Assembly: GCA_020747015.1 (NCBI GenBank) | Contig: JAGTJM010000053.1 | Coordinates: 1-64,000, forward strand | DNA from: Pyrenochaeta sp. MPI-SDFR-AT-0127 | Taxonomy: Eukaryota > Ascomycota > Dothideomycetes > Pleosporales > Cucurbitariaceae | Direction: 5' to 3' | Length of the DNA: 64,000 nucleotides | Part shown: positions 10,775 through 22,769 of the stretch, piece after piece | Layout: every line of letters starts with the position of its first letter | How positions within the stretch are numbered: position 1 is the stretch's first letter | The notes under the pieces: generated by a model | What the model was told of the DNA's origin: nothing | The model's database searches: none | What the model saw: the letters and a program-made list of their open reading frames with translations, nothing else | Program-made: the position numbers and the translations under genes

Positions 10775-13001
10775 TTTAACATCTACAAAATAAAACGAAG
10801 AAACCAACGAGCGTATTTAAGATGATACATAGACTTAAATTCAGTCTGAAAGGCTGTGCATGGAAAGAGGTTGGCGGAGCTGGGAGCCCCGCATTCTTGG
10901 CTGAAATTGCATTCGTTTAGAAGTACTTGTCAGCAGGGGTCATTGCATTGCACAACATTCATCATTGGAGTCACAGCTACTCTTCCGAACCTTCTGAGGC
11001 CGAGACAATCCCGCGAGGTAAGTCTATAGTGTCATGCGAAGAGCGCATACATATAGTTGAACGCGGGTTGACGCCCATCATTCTTCACATCGCTCACTTT
11101 AGCCTTTCTCAACACGTTGGGGGTTCATTCTCTCCGCAATCGAACATGATCAGACTGTGTGACTGAGTTAGCGCAGGATATGCAGAGGCATGTCTTATCT
11201 TAAGTTCAGCCTTCCGAGACATTAGTTCTGGGGAAGCAAATACGAGTACCGGCTGTTCGACACTAACTTAAGGTCTAAAATACATGGAAGGTTCATTCCT
11301 ACTAGATTATCTCTCGTCTATTCGACCGTCATACATATATAATCGATCGTTGTCCTTATTCGTGTCCTGATGATAGAATGTGTAAAGGATCAGGGGTGGT
11401 GGAAACTTAACAACGCTAAATGTAGGACGATGTCCTTGATTTTCTCGCGAGCGGGTTTGAATAAGCTACATGCAAAGTTTGTCAGACTACACCTTGGATA
11501 CCATGTGAGTTGACGGGAGATGCGTCACGCCAGGTCTCAGATTTAGATCAAGGCTGAAGGTTCTCGTTTTGTGATGGGACCTGCAGTGTGTCCCAGACAT
11601 AATTGTGGGCAGATTGTGTTCCTCTGAGCATCAAGATTCTTTGACCCATATTCGGCTACATCACCTTCGATCTTTTTTTAGCTCGTGCAGTTGCCAATAT
11701 GATGTTCTATATGCACAAAATCTCACCATGGATCGATTTATCCGTCCAAAGGGCAGAAAATTGTGGTTTAAAATCTACGTAGGACTTCAATCTCTTCGAT
11801 CGACACTTCAAGCCACATCACATCTTCAAGGAGCATACAACTTGAAGCTAATACTTACGATTTAGGAATCTAGATGCACGGTAATCGCCCAAGGCTGAAA
11901 GTGCTCGGACCCAGTCAAAAGCGGAAATTGTAAACGATTGCAATGGACATTGTAATCCAAGAACAAATCAGCACTCGGCAACGAGTCATATTACACATTC
12001 ACAGAAGTTGCAGCTTTCCGGATTACTCGACTACTACTTGACCGTGGCAACGAAAAGTAAGTACTCAAGAATACAGAGCACGGAGGATGATCCCTTCCCC
12101 ATCCATGCTTTACCTGAACAAACCACTCGAGGACTGCGTTATCAACTATATCAAGATTGAATTGGCAAAACATCTCAGACGAACCGCACAACAAATCTCA
12201 TGGCAAAGACGGGGTCCACAACTACTCGTATGTAAAATTAATACTTCAAATGGCACACCCTTGACTAAACCTACTGAAAGGCAGCTGTGTCATGTTCCGT
12301 AAAGAACAGCCAAGGCAGCATGCGCTTCAATTTCACAGCTTAGTACGACTTGGTACCATAAAATGCCAATAAACGGTTTGGCCAAAACTGGTAAAAGTAA
12401 TTGGGCCTGGGCGGCGGAACAAAATCTGTTCCAATTCGTCATTAGTAACAATACCAAAGTTGCTGCAATGTGGTGAGCAGAGTCAATTATGTAAGTGAGT
12501 CCCTGATTAAACTATGTTCTACTCATACGCATCAGGTCCTACAGATGGCTCGATACCGCGCTGAAGACAGAAAAGGCAAACCTGGCTGAAAAGGAAGAGG
12601 ATGGAAATCGGTGGCAAAGTGGGAGTATAAGTCTGGTCGCGCGTCTAGTCTGGTTAATGAGCCTTGCTGATAATCAATAAATTTCTGGCGATCGGGAGAT
12701 ACATCGGACATATCATCCACCACATTCTTCAGCATAATCTGGTACTTTCTAAAAGACACCGATCAAATCTACTACAGCGGCCACGAGCCAGCCAAAATCG
12801 GACCAGACCTCACCTCGCCACTGGACCGCATGCTCCTTTCGGCAGATACTTTAGCAAAATCCTTTTACAGTGCCATATCTGCAGATCTGGGCATCGTAAA
12901 TGCGCAAATGTTATCACCAACGAAGCAGTATTACAGCAATACACCAGTAACCACAGTATTGTTGTTTTCGGCCAGATGGTCGCAGGTCCAGTGACTGCTA
13001 G
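10775..13001. other. Intergenic, no supported gene
   Basis: About 2.2 kb holding only short frames with no recognisable domain, no tRNA-like structure and no clear transposon. Confidence 0.5.
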
Positions 13002-13220
13002 TTACAACGACCTCAAGGCAAAGACTGGGAAGCCTGAAGTCACGCGGTCGACAATCTTCACGACGTATTTGTGCCAGACGCCGACGCGTAAGTTGGTGAC
13101 TGGATAGATGGTGTCCGTGTTGTCGGCAAATTTTGTCTTGCTGAGAGCGCTGTGGACGATTTTGACGCTCGTGGCTGGGTATGTCGTGGACGCCGGGGAT
13201 CCAAAGGGTGAGTTTGTCAT
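13002..13220 (-). CDS. Possible small hypothetical protein (72 aa)
   Basis: A 72-codon frame (MTNSPFGSPASTTYPATS...) with codon usage like the real genes here: many third-position C codons such as GTC, ATC, AAC, ACC and GAC. Neither of the overlapping frames on the two strands shows that bias. No domain recognised, no signal peptide, and no intron needed. It could also be one exon of a larger unrecognised gene. Confidence 0.35.
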   Translation of the reverse strand: MTNSPFGSPASTTYPATSVKIVHSALSKTKFADNTDTIYPVTNLRVGVWHKYVVKIVDRVTSGFPVFALRSL

Positions 13221-13565
13221 GTTGCATCTTTATTCTAGTACGATGATGAATGCTGATTTTGTATAGCGAATTACTGTATGCGGTGCCTTGAGTATGAACC
13301 GATTCCGATGGTAGATAAGGACAATCTCCCGCCGAAGATGATGAATTCGTCTCAGTATCTGCTTCACGACCAAGATAGACTTCGTTGAGTGCGCGTGGAA
13401 GAATGGAAAAGTAATTGATTCAAGAAAGGTAGCAAAAGGAAATATGTGAACATACAACTTATACAATGAACAACATCAACACAGTAACAATGCTTCGGTC
13501 CTATGCTCCGAATGCTTTCGACACATTACTATTCGCACAAGAAATGAAAAGGTAAAAAGCACAAA

Positions 13566-15099
13566 CTAGAATAGCCGCTCCCGTCGCCTTGGTGCAACAT
13601 TACCAGATGCCTGACGCTGGATTATACGTCTCAAAGGCGATCCCTTGGAGCTGACTTCCACTTTTGTCGCGCGACCGTTTTCCGCAGTCGAATTCTTTTT
13701 TATCACAATTACCGAATCGTCAAAATTGATACCATTCGCCGAACTTTTGGTGTTTCGTCCCAGACCTTTGGAGCTTTTCCTTGGAGTGTCTTCATTGTAA
13801 GCAGGGCCGTTTGTCTGTTTTCGCAGAATGCGTCGTAGAGGCGTATTATTGAACCGAGCTTTGATGCCTTCAAGTTTCTCACGTTCATCTTTGGCCTCTT
13901 TTGCTACACGCGCCACTTTCTCATTACGACTCTCGCTCTTGGGGTCGAAGTATGCTAATGAACATTAGTATCGATTGGCTTTTCTTGGATTCTTTGACTT
14001 ACGTTTCTCACCCACAACAGCCAACTCTACACCCTTGAAACCCTCACCGTCCAATCCAGGAACCGATCTGTACACAGTACACCGATTGTCCCAGATCGCA
14101 ACGCTTCCGGTTTCCCACTTGAAGTGCACAGTATGCTCATCGGATGAATGGAGCTGCTCGTCCAAGAGTTCGAGTAACTTGTTAGATTCCCCTTTGGAAA
14201 GATCTGCGAAAGCCTTCACGGAACCAGAGTTGACGTTGAGTGCTTTCCATCCGGTTACCGGATGTGTTCGAACTGCAGGGTGATGAATTTCCACGGGTGC
14301 ACGATTAGGTGGAAAGCCTCTGAGATTGGCGATGGAGTCGTCTGCATATGCATGTCAGTTTTTGCTGGCTCAAGAGATGTTGCATAACGTACATTGAATG
14401 CTTGATGTGTGCACGGCTTCAAGCTGGTCCAAAAAGCCTTTCATGGGCTTGCTCAAAGAATCGTAGAGTCCATATTGCGATACCTTATTTACGTCAATAA
14501 AACTAAATCATTCCTACTAGAGGTGACAGACTTACCCAAACCGTTTCGCCGCCAGTCCTATCGGCCTTTTGGAAGGAGTAGCTCGGGGGTTTCACTTCGA
14601 AACTTCGATCAGAAACCCAGTCATTGTGCCTGTCCTTTGCATACGAAAAGTTCTCGCCATGATCGGTTGCGCTTCTCTTTACTTTCAAAAATCCACGGTT
14701 CTTCTCGATGATTTGCTTGCCGGAAGTAGCGCCATAATGCTCGAAAATGCGCAATTGATCCGCAGCGGTGAGATCCTGGTCACGCAAAAAGACAACACCG
14801 CGCTCTGAAACAAGTACAGCGAGTTCGTCTAATTGTTGTGGAGTGAGGGTGGACAGCTGAATGTTGGAGAGTTGGGTGCCGATGGATGCTCCGAGATCGG
14901 AACGCGTCGCAGTCGATAACAGCGATGAATTGTCCAACTCTGAAGAGGAAGTGCTCGGCTGTTGTTCTTTAGTCTCCTCTGGTGATTGCTGAGGTGTTAC
15001 GCTTCTAATTCTTTCGTTTGAAGGCGAGTTCGGCCCGTCGGAATTGGTGTCGTACCCCGAATCTGAAGAAGTTGGCCTCCGCGATCGATGGTGCCCCAT
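13566..15099 (-). CDS. TauD/TfdA-like dioxygenase, probably a pseudoenzyme
   Basis: Four exons, 15099-14536, 14483-14393, 14341-14003 and 13954-13566, with introns of 52, 51 and 48 nt, give 460 aa. The fold markers of Fe(II)/2-oxoglutarate taurine-dioxygenase relatives are clear: FLRDQDLTAADQ, SFEVKPPSYS, GGETVWVSQYGLYDSL, HHPAVRTHPVTGWKALNVN and GSVAIWDNRCT. The metal site is not intact. The HxD motif reads WVSDRSFE (V162 for the first His, D164 kept), the distal His of WDNR-x-T-x-H is Tyr (Y309), and the arginine that normally follows to bind 2-oxoglutarate is missing from GVELAVVGE. A Ser/Thr-rich N-terminal extension (about 90 aa) and a basic C-terminal tail with two PLRRI repeats are added. 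The start is uncertain: in-frame ATGs lie at 15240 and 15258. Catalysis by the usual mechanism seems unlikely. Confidence 0.82.
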
Positions 15100-15815
15100 T
15101 GTGTCGTCTTGGTTATCCTGGAGCTGGCCTGCAGCCTCTGATGCGCTTAGATTAGATTTCCTGTCAACAACGGCGCGCAGCACTGTCCGGTCGCGAGACG
15201 CAAATGTCTTGTGATAGATGCTCCAGGAGTTCGACAGCATCCGCACAGAGTCGTGCAAGAAAGTTAAGAGACGACCGGAAATACGTCGCCTGCGATAGGA
15301 TAAGCACTTTCAATGGCCTGCATGGCGTTTTAGGCCCAACCATGAATGGTTCGCGCCGGGGGTGAATGGCCTCGGCAGGTGATTGTGATTGGCCGGCGAG
15401 CCTGAGCAATTGCGCAATTTGCAAGCAGAATCGCACCACCTCTACCAGCCTCCTCGGCGTTTTTCTCGACGGGGAGAACACATCTCCTGCAACTCACATC
15501 GGCACTGAGAATTATTCACATACGATGACTGAAATCAAAAGCAAACATTGCTACCATCAGCCTGGGTTTTTCCAAGGAAAGAGAGAATTCTAAAGATCAC
15601 ACCAAGCTGCCTCCATTGCAAGGATAGGAAACTTCCGGTCTTACATTACGCCAATTGACCACGCAACCATTTTATTCGCTCTCGGAGATGCAGGCACAGG
15701 CGATTGTGTTGGCGGGGTCGCCTTTCATGCTGGTGTTGCAGTACATCTACCTGTATCGAAACGAAGATGCAGGAGCAGATTCATATTTCAAAGAATACTG
15801 AGACACTTCAGCCCA
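15100..15815. other. Intergenic, upstream of the dioxygenase-like gene
   Basis: About 700 bases between the 5' end of the dioxygenase-like gene and the 3' end of the F-box/LRR gene, both on minus. The proximal part could code if the former starts at 15258. Nothing else recognised. Confidence 0.45.
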
Positions 15816-17865
15816 TTAGTACCGTACGACTCGAGCTCCATTCGCGGGTTGCTGGAAGAGACTCCCAAGTGCTTTATGGAATCGACTGCTCAGGATGAAA
15901 GGTGGCCGAGGAACATTGAGTTGCTCTGCGACATACGTTGCTTGGAGTTTGCCTTCTGTTGTCTCTTCCCATACCGGTCTGTAATATATTTCCGAAATCT
16001 GTCGATGTCGACGAGGTTTGATCACTAACCGGTCTCCAACCTTCTTGCTCTCAAACGTCAGTTTACTGATATGGGCATTCCGAGAATTTCCATATTCATC
16101 AGGATGCGGTGATGTCGGCTCCCAGCGCCAGAAGGTCATGTTGAATGTCTCTAGCTCACAATCTTCTGCATGGTTTGTATACGCAATCCAGACCTTAAGA
16201 ATGGCACAGTGAGCGTGATCGGCGACGGTGGGGTAAAGCGACCGATCAGATAGATTCACTCGAACTGATACATGAAGTGATCTCAGGGACCGAATAACCG
16301 GTATGGAACTGATGTAGTTGGTACTCTACTCGCTTGAATTAGTTGTTGAGTGGTGAAGCCAGCAATTCACTTACCAGCCAATGTGTTGGTGAGGGGCAGA
16401 ACGAGCACATAGACGAATTCGAAAAGGAAGCGCGGAGGGCCAAATTCAACGTCGTCAGCGAAGAGAGGCATAGCAACAAATCACCGAGATTGCCTTTACA
16501 CTCAGGAGCTTCGATGCCCTGGTAACGAGTCTTGATGGACAGACTCTGTAGATGCTCGCCGTGAACTTCCACTAGAGCCATCCAGAGCCTGTCTTGTAGA
16601 TTGATGCCATCGCACCGAACCACAAGCTCCTTCAATGCTGTGATCGAGGCAATGAAGTCGGCGCAGGCAGTAAGCTTGGGGCTGTAGGCAGTGAACGGCC
16701 CGTGGTATCGAAATTCGTAGCTGTAAGTGAACTCGAGAATTTCGAGTTGCGGAACCTTATATTTAAACATTTCAAAAAATGTTTTCGGGTCTGACGGCCC
16801 GAGCCGAAGGCGCTTCAGCCTTTTCCAATCCATGCAATCTAGCAGCTGGGTGCAGTGTTTTGCATCGAGATTGTAATTGTTCGCTCGAATGTCAAAATCT
16901 TGAAGCGTGGGAAGCTTGTCGCCAGGCTCGAGAGGGAGCTGAACTGTTTCTGTGACCAGTGGATACAGCACGAGCGCAGCATCATTTACAGCAGTACCTG
17001 GGGACTTTATAGAGGAGATGCCATTTTGAACCCTGGTAGGTTCAATGGTGAGAGAACTGTGGACGTTTTGTGGGCGTTTGCCATGTTCTTGCTGAACGGC
17101 GAGCTCTGGATGAACGTCAAGGGATAGAGTACGAAGGTTCCGACACTGGAGAAGAGCCTGCTTGAGCTGCTCCCATAGTCTTATTTTTCTACCAGGGTCT
17201 GATTCTGAGCAAGGCATTGAAATTCCTAATCGGTACAGCTGAGGTGAACGTAAGACGGGTTGATCGAGAGACTTGAGAGAGGTGCAGAGCTGAGCATCAG
17301 GAAAGCGTCGATGAATAGTGTCCAGTAGTTCATCAGGCAAAGGTAAGTCAGAGTCCCAGCTAGAAAGATAGGGTTAGCAAATATCTTCAAAATCTGGCCT
17401 ACTCAAGTCCAACCTTACCTGCCCACGACAGGCCAAACGTCTAGTGAGTGTTGAAACAATATCTATCTAGCTTACCTGAACGAACGTAGTCTCTGAATAT
17501 TGTTCAAACATACCAAAAGGAACTTTTGGTTCATGCAAAAACTTTCTTCATCGCCCTTGAATGACTTGACGTGAAGAGATCGCACGTGTTGGGACAAGGG
17601 ATCTTTGGGGCTTCCTAGCCTTTCAATTGCGCGATACGAGGAAAGTTCATGCTGGTCGTCGTCCTCAAGTACAATGTTCCTGTACAGTACAGACTCGGCG
17701 AATGCATTCAGACGTGGAGATAGAATTCGAAAATGATACAAAATATTTGAGCGCTCAAGGTGTAACTGCTCGATGTTAGCGACCAATCACAAACGCTGTT
17801 GGCTTGATTACATGTTGAAGAATTATGTAAAGAACATCATCGCTCAAGTCTTCAAACTTCGCCAT
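15816..17865 (-). CDS. F-box/leucine-rich-repeat-like protein
   Basis: Four exons, 17865-17812, about 17765-17476, 17359-16375 and 16325-15816, give about 612 aa; introns are about 46, 116 and 49 nt. The first acceptor may lie 3 nt earlier, leaving one more codon. The N-terminus (MAKFEDLSDDVLYIILQH) is a short F-box-like helix, followed by LSPRLNAFAESVLYRNIVL, a common fungal F-box architecture. The body contains irregular leucine-rich segments (LRTLSLDVHPEL, LKRLRLGPSDP, LEILEFTYSYEF, LKELVVRCDGINL, LQSLSIKTRYQG). Such proteins usually supply substrates to SCF ubiquitin ligases; the substrate is not predictable. Exon 2 joins exon 3 as RLRSF-SWDSDLPLPDELLD, a typical family junction, which supports the 116-nt intron. 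Confidence 0.75.
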
Positions 17866-18077
17866 AATGTTGACGATCCAATCTTTTCAAAGCGGAGGGT
17901 CCAGGGTGATTAAATATAGTCCCAGGTAGCTTGCATGAGGAACAAGGCACAGTAACGAGGGGGATGAGTGATGAGCAAGGCGTAATGCCAAGGCGCTAAT
18001 TTCGGATTGCCTAAGCGCATCTCGAGCTCCATCATCGTGAAGCTCCGACGCCTATATCGACAACCACCCCTCACACG
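17866..18077. promoter_or_regulatory. Shared upstream region of divergent genes
   Basis: A 212-bp gap between the start codons of the F-box/LRR gene (minus) and the complex I subunit gene (plus). It must hold both promoters. No confident TATA box or factor site was identified. Confidence 0.5.
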
Positions 18078-18863
18078 ATGCAGTCACTTCGCAGGACAGC
18101 AGTGACTGCTGCCCAGAAGGGCCGAACTACGCTTCCACGACAGCCGCGACGATTCGCGAGCGATTCGCACGGCCATGGCCACGGCCACGCACCCGTCAAC
18201 GAGCCCTTGGGAGTACGTCAAGCACCCATTGCCCCTCCACAACACTCCCGATACCCCAAGCATATATCGCAATGGCCGTGAGGATATGGTGCTGACTCAA
18301 TTGGTGTGTAGATGGGCCTCTGGGCTTCCGTTGCCGTGATCCCCCTCGGTGCTGGGCTCTATGCAATTTCGCGAGACAATGCCGACAACTCACAACCCTT
18401 CTTGACCCGCATCATCGACAAGTATACAGACACACAGGAGCGATGGGCGGCGAGGAACGACATTCACGTGCGCATGATTGAGCAGGCGGGCGAGGATCGG
18501 GTGCTGTTCATGAACACGCAACCGCAGGAATATGTTGATATGAAGTTCCCTGAGTATGTTTTGTCTCCATCTCGTAGTGTTGGATTATTCTAGGGGAAAG
18601 TGGCAGATGCTGGACGCCGAGATTTAATCAGATCGATTGCGGGGTTCAAATGGCTAACATTGCGCAGAATCATGAACAATGGTTCCCCATACAACGTCCC
18701 AGCCGGTAGCCAAGTTCAGATGGACCAGGTCATTGAGAAGTACAGGAAGATTGCGAACGAGGACAATGAGCGCAAGCTCGAGGCGCTCAGGAACAACGAG
18801 ATCAAGTCAGAGCAGCCTTTGGACCGCAAGACACGCGTCAGGAAGGCACCTGATATGTTCTAG
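18078..18863 (+). CDS. Mitochondrial complex I accessory subunit (17.8 kDa type)
   Basis: Three exons, 18078-18212, 18312-18553 and 18668-18863, give 190 aa; introns are 99 nt (GTACGT...TGTAG) and 114 nt (GTATGT...CGCAG). The first 27 residues (MQSLRRTAVTAAQKGRTTLP and on) are basic and hydroxylated, as in a mitochondrial presequence. Next come a His-rich stretch, one membrane segment (WASVAVIPLGAGLYAI) and a soluble helical tail ending in DRKTRVRKAPDMF. This matches the fungal NADH:ubiquinone oxidoreductase 17.8-kDa subunit, a single-span inner-membrane accessory subunit. Exon 1 joins exon 2 as NEPLG-MGLWAS; reading on past the donor meets a stop, which supports the splice. A conserved housekeeping gene. 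Confidence 0.68.
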
Positions 18864-20700
18864 AAAATTAAAGAGTTGTTTCGTCAATGTACATACACAA
18901 GGAATGATATCCGTCTCATTTGTCTTTGACATGATTTTGCAGGACCGAAGAATTGCCTCGTCTCATACGTGACTCCACATGGTAACAATACATGGCTGGT
19001 CTTTTCAACATGGCTCGATCACAATGATTCTTGCCTCGTACATGACTTGAGGCACTCCAATCCAATAATTTTCATTTTCCTCTGAAACATGATCTTTTCT
19101 CTCAAGTACTCATGAGTCGCCATCTTATATGGACAAAATTGGCGCCTGTAGTGTCGTGACATGGTCAGCATAGGAAATGGTGAATCTACTACTTTGGTAT
19201 GAGGTAATTAGACCAGACGTCTTTTGCTGTTCAAGGAACCAGGTCTGCAAGTCAAGTGAGATACGAACTCCATGCACTCAACGAGCCTTCTCGAGTCTAT
19301 CCTGCGGTACAATCTGTAAAGAAAAAACAGAGACTACAAGTTTAACCCGGTTTAGTTATTGTACCAGATTGAATATCACCGAGTACAGATGTTTGATAGA
19401 CGACTCTGATGCATACAGACACAGGGAAACAAAGTTTCGGCTCGGCGTATCTTGAGCTTCTCCGTAGTCAAGAACGTCTCCAGGGTTAGCATACTTTGAG
19501 CTTGTCGCACCTTTCCCACAATGTTCTAATTAGGGTCAAAGCATGATTCACTGTAAATTAGACTTGGGTTTTGACAATACGTCCTTGAAGGCACCTGAGC
19601 CCCTATTTTCCCAAATTACAGAAACACTTTCAATGTTGTTTCAAGAGTATGCAGCGGCAAACCCTGAATGGTTGGAAGCCAGGATCTTTCTACCAAGCTT
19701 CAGGTGCCGCGCGGATGCGTCGCGACATTTCGAACACCACGGCATTCAACCATTTTTGAAATGATAAGCTGCCGCTGCGAGATAGGGCTGGCGGCTGTCC
19801 CTGAACGATCGTGAACGGTGTGGGAACACGTCACATTTGGTAGAACTGGTTGCTGGGGTTCCGGGGCAGCCCCACCTCGCAATGGTTCTCTCCACTAACG
19901 GCTTATGATTGGCTGGATGATTCAGTATCGTCGTTGGAACCACAATCAATGCTCGGAGTGACAGCGAAGACTTCGGAGCCTTGCTCGGTATCTAAGAAGA
20001 AGTGGATGATGTATGGTTGTCTAGATTTCGGCGAATCCGTCTGCTGACTGGCTACAGGAATGGGCGGCAGCAGCCTGTCGTGCAAGGTTATCAGCTCGAG
20101 ACATTGAAACAAAGGCTAACAACTCGTCCTGGTCAGTCGCGTCTGACGCGTTGCATGAATCCAGGTATGTCTTGTCGATGGGAGGTCATGGAAATTTGCC
20201 TTCCCCCCTGGCCAATGTCTCATGCCGGCACCAATTTTGGCCAGATTGTTGTCTCGACAGCGGTCCATTGTTGCAGTCTGTTGCGAACGCGCCCACACGG
20301 CGTCCAATGTTCTTCGGCGGCTTTCACGAAAGTAACATTGTTTCAAACAGCAATAGAGGGTGAAAAAGGTTCGCCGGGAAGCGCGCGATGGCAGAGGTTG
20401 CCGCTGTCAGTCTTCCACAAGAAGAAGGAGACCCTGGCTACAGTTGCGCCCGATGAGGCTAGCGTGCAGGACACGCCCCTGCAGTTTTATAAGGTTCCCA
20501 AACACACGGGCGCATCACCCGTCATCCTGATATCCGGCCCGTATAAACATCGACTTATCTACACCGCACATTCCCATTGCTTGCAAATCGCCTTTATTCC
20601 TTCCAATTGGTTTGGGACGAGCTTCGATGCTGACGCCGGAGACCAATTTACCGCCCCACTGCACCCCGACTTCCTCTTCCGCGCCAGTGAGAAGAATGAC
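18864..20700. other. Intergenic, includes upstream region of the SHE3-like gene
   Basis: About 1.8 kb without a recognised gene. The frame of the next gene is open back to 20002, but its composition there is not protein-like. A TATA-like TATAAAC at 20542-20548, about 150 bp before ATG 20701, suggests the real transcription start lies inside that open stretch. Confidence 0.5.
20542..20548 (+). promoter_or_regulatory. TATA-like box upstream of the SHE3-like gene
   Basis: TATAAAC followed about 150 bp later by the proposed start codon at 20701. It argues that the long open frame upstream of 20701 is promoter and leader rather than coding sequence. Confidence 0.3.
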
Positions 20701-21654
20701 ATGAACGGCTCTGTTTGGACCTCAGACGACTCACTGCACACCGCAAACGCAGTCCCTCCCCGAGCTGCCAACGGCACGGCAATGCCCGCCTACACACTCC
20801 CGCGCAACGTATCTGGGCCGCTGGCCGTCGAAGCCGCAGTCATGGCTGCCGACCCAAACACTGCCTCGCCCTGGGCCCGCCCAAACCCACACAGCACACC
20901 AAACTCAAAGACATCACAATACATTGATAAGATCACATCGGAAAATGACCGACTACGAAGAGAGTTGAAGGCAGAAAAGCTCGCCCGAGAGGATGAAGCC
21001 AAGCGCGTGTCAGCCGCACGATCCAAAGCCGAAGACTCCCGCGCCGAGTTCCAGCACCTGCAAGTGCTCGCAGACACCAATGCGCGAGCCATAGAACGGA
21101 AGGACCGGAAGTTGGAGGAGCTCAAGGCTACTTTGGAAGCCGAGGCGAAGAGGAGGAGAATCGCCGAGCAGAGGGCTGAAGAGGCGCTCAAGATGCTGGG
21201 TGATACACGATCAGAGACACAACGGCAGCTCTCGCAGGCATACGAAATGAAGGGTATGGCTGAGACGAATCTCGAGACGGCGAGAGACGGCTTCAAGCGC
21301 ATCACCGACGGTTACGAGAAGAAGGTCAAGAGCATCAACGAAGAGCTGCATGTGCTGCGGAAACAACGGCTTGAGGATGCCGACAAGATCAAGCGGCAAG
21401 CTATCATCAGCGACCAACTACATCACGAGATGTCGCGCACAACTCGAACCGAGGATAAGCTGACAGACATGATGGCCGCCTACAAGAAAGAACACCGGAA
21501 AGAGATGGATGCGCTTGTCCAAGAAGCACAAAGACTGAGACTTGCATTACCCGCAAAGGAGAGTGAAGCACAAAAGCTCATCGACTCCATGGAAGAGATT
21601 CGCGACAAGATGGTATGGGTTATCACCCAACAGCGGCGTCAAACAGACAGCTAA
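20701..21654 (+). CDS. SHE3-like coiled-coil protein
   Basis: Single exon, 317 aa from ATG 20701 (MNGSVWTSDDSLHTANAVPP). After a low-complexity leader and a Pro/Asn/Ser segment (SPWARPNPHSTPNSKTSQYI), about 220 residues form an almost unbroken charged coiled coil rich in K, R, E, A and L, with heptads such as ENDRLRRELKAEKLAREDEA and EEALKMLGDTRSETQRQLSQ. This matches the fungal SHE3 / SWI5-dependent HO expression family (PF17078). In yeast She3 links the mRNA-binding protein She2 to myosin Myo4; in filamentous fungi the role is less clear. The frame is open 233 codons upstream, but start 20701 is favoured by codon composition and the TATA-like box at 20542. No transmembrane segment. Confidence 0.65.
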   Translation: MNGSVWTSDDSLHTANAVPPRAANGTAMPAYTLPRNVSGPLAVEAAVMAADPNTASPWARPNPHSTPNSKTSQYIDKITSENDRLRRELKAEKLAREDEAKRVSAARSKAEDSRAEFQHLQVLADTNARAIERKDRKLEELKATLEAEAKRRRIAEQRAEEALKMLGDTRSETQRQLSQAYEMKGMAETNLETARDGFKRITDGYEKKVKSINEELHVLRKQRLEDADKIKRQAIISDQLHHEMSRTTRTEDKLTDMMAAYKKEHRKEMDALVQEAQRLRLALPAKESEAQKLIDSMEEIRDKMVWVITQQRRQTDS

Positions 21655-22535
21655 GGGAACTTATCTTGCGCATTTTTACGACTGTAATGATCATTGGTTT
21701 TGGTTAAAAGGGCAATCTGTACCATATTTGAATCTGGCGTTGGAGTTGGACACTCATCGGCATGGCATTGGCACGTTATTGGCACGTATGGGCGCGCTTC
21801 TTCGACTTCACAAACCACATATTTTGGGGTGCGTGTGGTATACTTTCTTCTGTTGTTTGAGCATATGGTATTTGGACTCTTCGAAATACCCGTCCGCATC
21901 TGGTAATGTATCTATTTGCCCACATCTTAGATTAAAACCCGGTATATCACATGTTGTCCAGCTTTAAAAGCACCTTCGCTTTCACTGCCAACCCTGAAAA
22001 GCAGATCACGAGATGATTGTGTCTTCCTCATCGGCCCTCTTTCGGAACGCTAGTGTGACTAAGCAAGGCGCTGCCACTGTACGTCGACGTGCCTTTCTCC
22101 TCGCTTTCTCCTCTACCCCACCGTGCCCCATCTGTTCGTCGCCAATCACACCCAGTTCTCCACCACTTCATCCTTCCATGGTGTATATCTCAAGCAGACA
22201 GCCTTGTCAGCGATCCCAGGTCAATACGACGGCGGGATCAACATACAGATCGTATGAGATGAGGGAATTTAGCAAGCTAGAACTTTTGATTCGCCTATAG
22301 TACCGAAGGCACGCTTCGAAAATCAACTCATCTACAATTACCGACAAGCTCAACTCCTAAAAATGCACACAAACAGCCCCGAGCTCAAGATGCAGCAGTC
22401 CTTCGCATGTGTCCCAATACCTTCCATTCAGCCAGTGGGGCTTCCAGTTCGAAGGCGGTATCCGACCTTTATTCGATTGTCAACAGGGTGTAACCTTCGA
22501 ACAGGAGCGCACTGGGGACGTACCAGCAGACCGGC
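21655..22535. other. Intergenic, nothing recognised
   Basis: About 880 bases between convergent genes. Short frames only, and no repeat or RNA gene seen. Confidence 0.5.
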
Positions 22536-22769
22536 CTAATTGACTGGAGTACCGCACTGAGGGCAGCACTTGCCAGGGATCACCCACACAGTGTCTCCAC
22601 GCTCAAGACAAGCAGGGCAGCGTCGACCAGGCACCTAGAGAGATCAGCATTTGTACTAATTACATGACTTATATGCAAAGCGCACAAGACCTACTGGCAT
22701 GGTGGTGATACCTTCGAGGTCGTTCATGGATGGAATAGCAAACTTGTCAAAGGGATTGTTCTGGCACAT
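22536..22769 (-). CDS. Tiny cysteine-rich (Cys4) protein, 57 aa
   Basis: Two exons, 22769-22695 and 22634-22536, with a 60-nt intron (GTAGGT...CTCTCTAG), give 57 aa. The N-terminal 25 residues (MCQNNPFDKFAIPSMNDLEG...) precede CPACLERGDTVWVIPGKCCP and then QCGTPVN. The CPxC...CCPxCG spacing looks like a small zinc ribbon. Phase, intron length and codon use all fit a real gene, and a single-exon scan would miss it. No signal peptide, so it is probably intracellular. No function can be assigned from the sequence. Confidence 0.6.

Noticed and set aside
20002..20700. Upstream 233-codon extension of the SHE3-like frame
   Set aside because: Composition is not protein-like, it has no family similarity, and a TATA-like box lies inside it; start 20701 preferred.
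20790..21305. 171-codon minus-strand frame inside the SHE3-like gene
   Set aside because: Ser/Ala/Arg-rich shadow of the coiled-coil coding strand.
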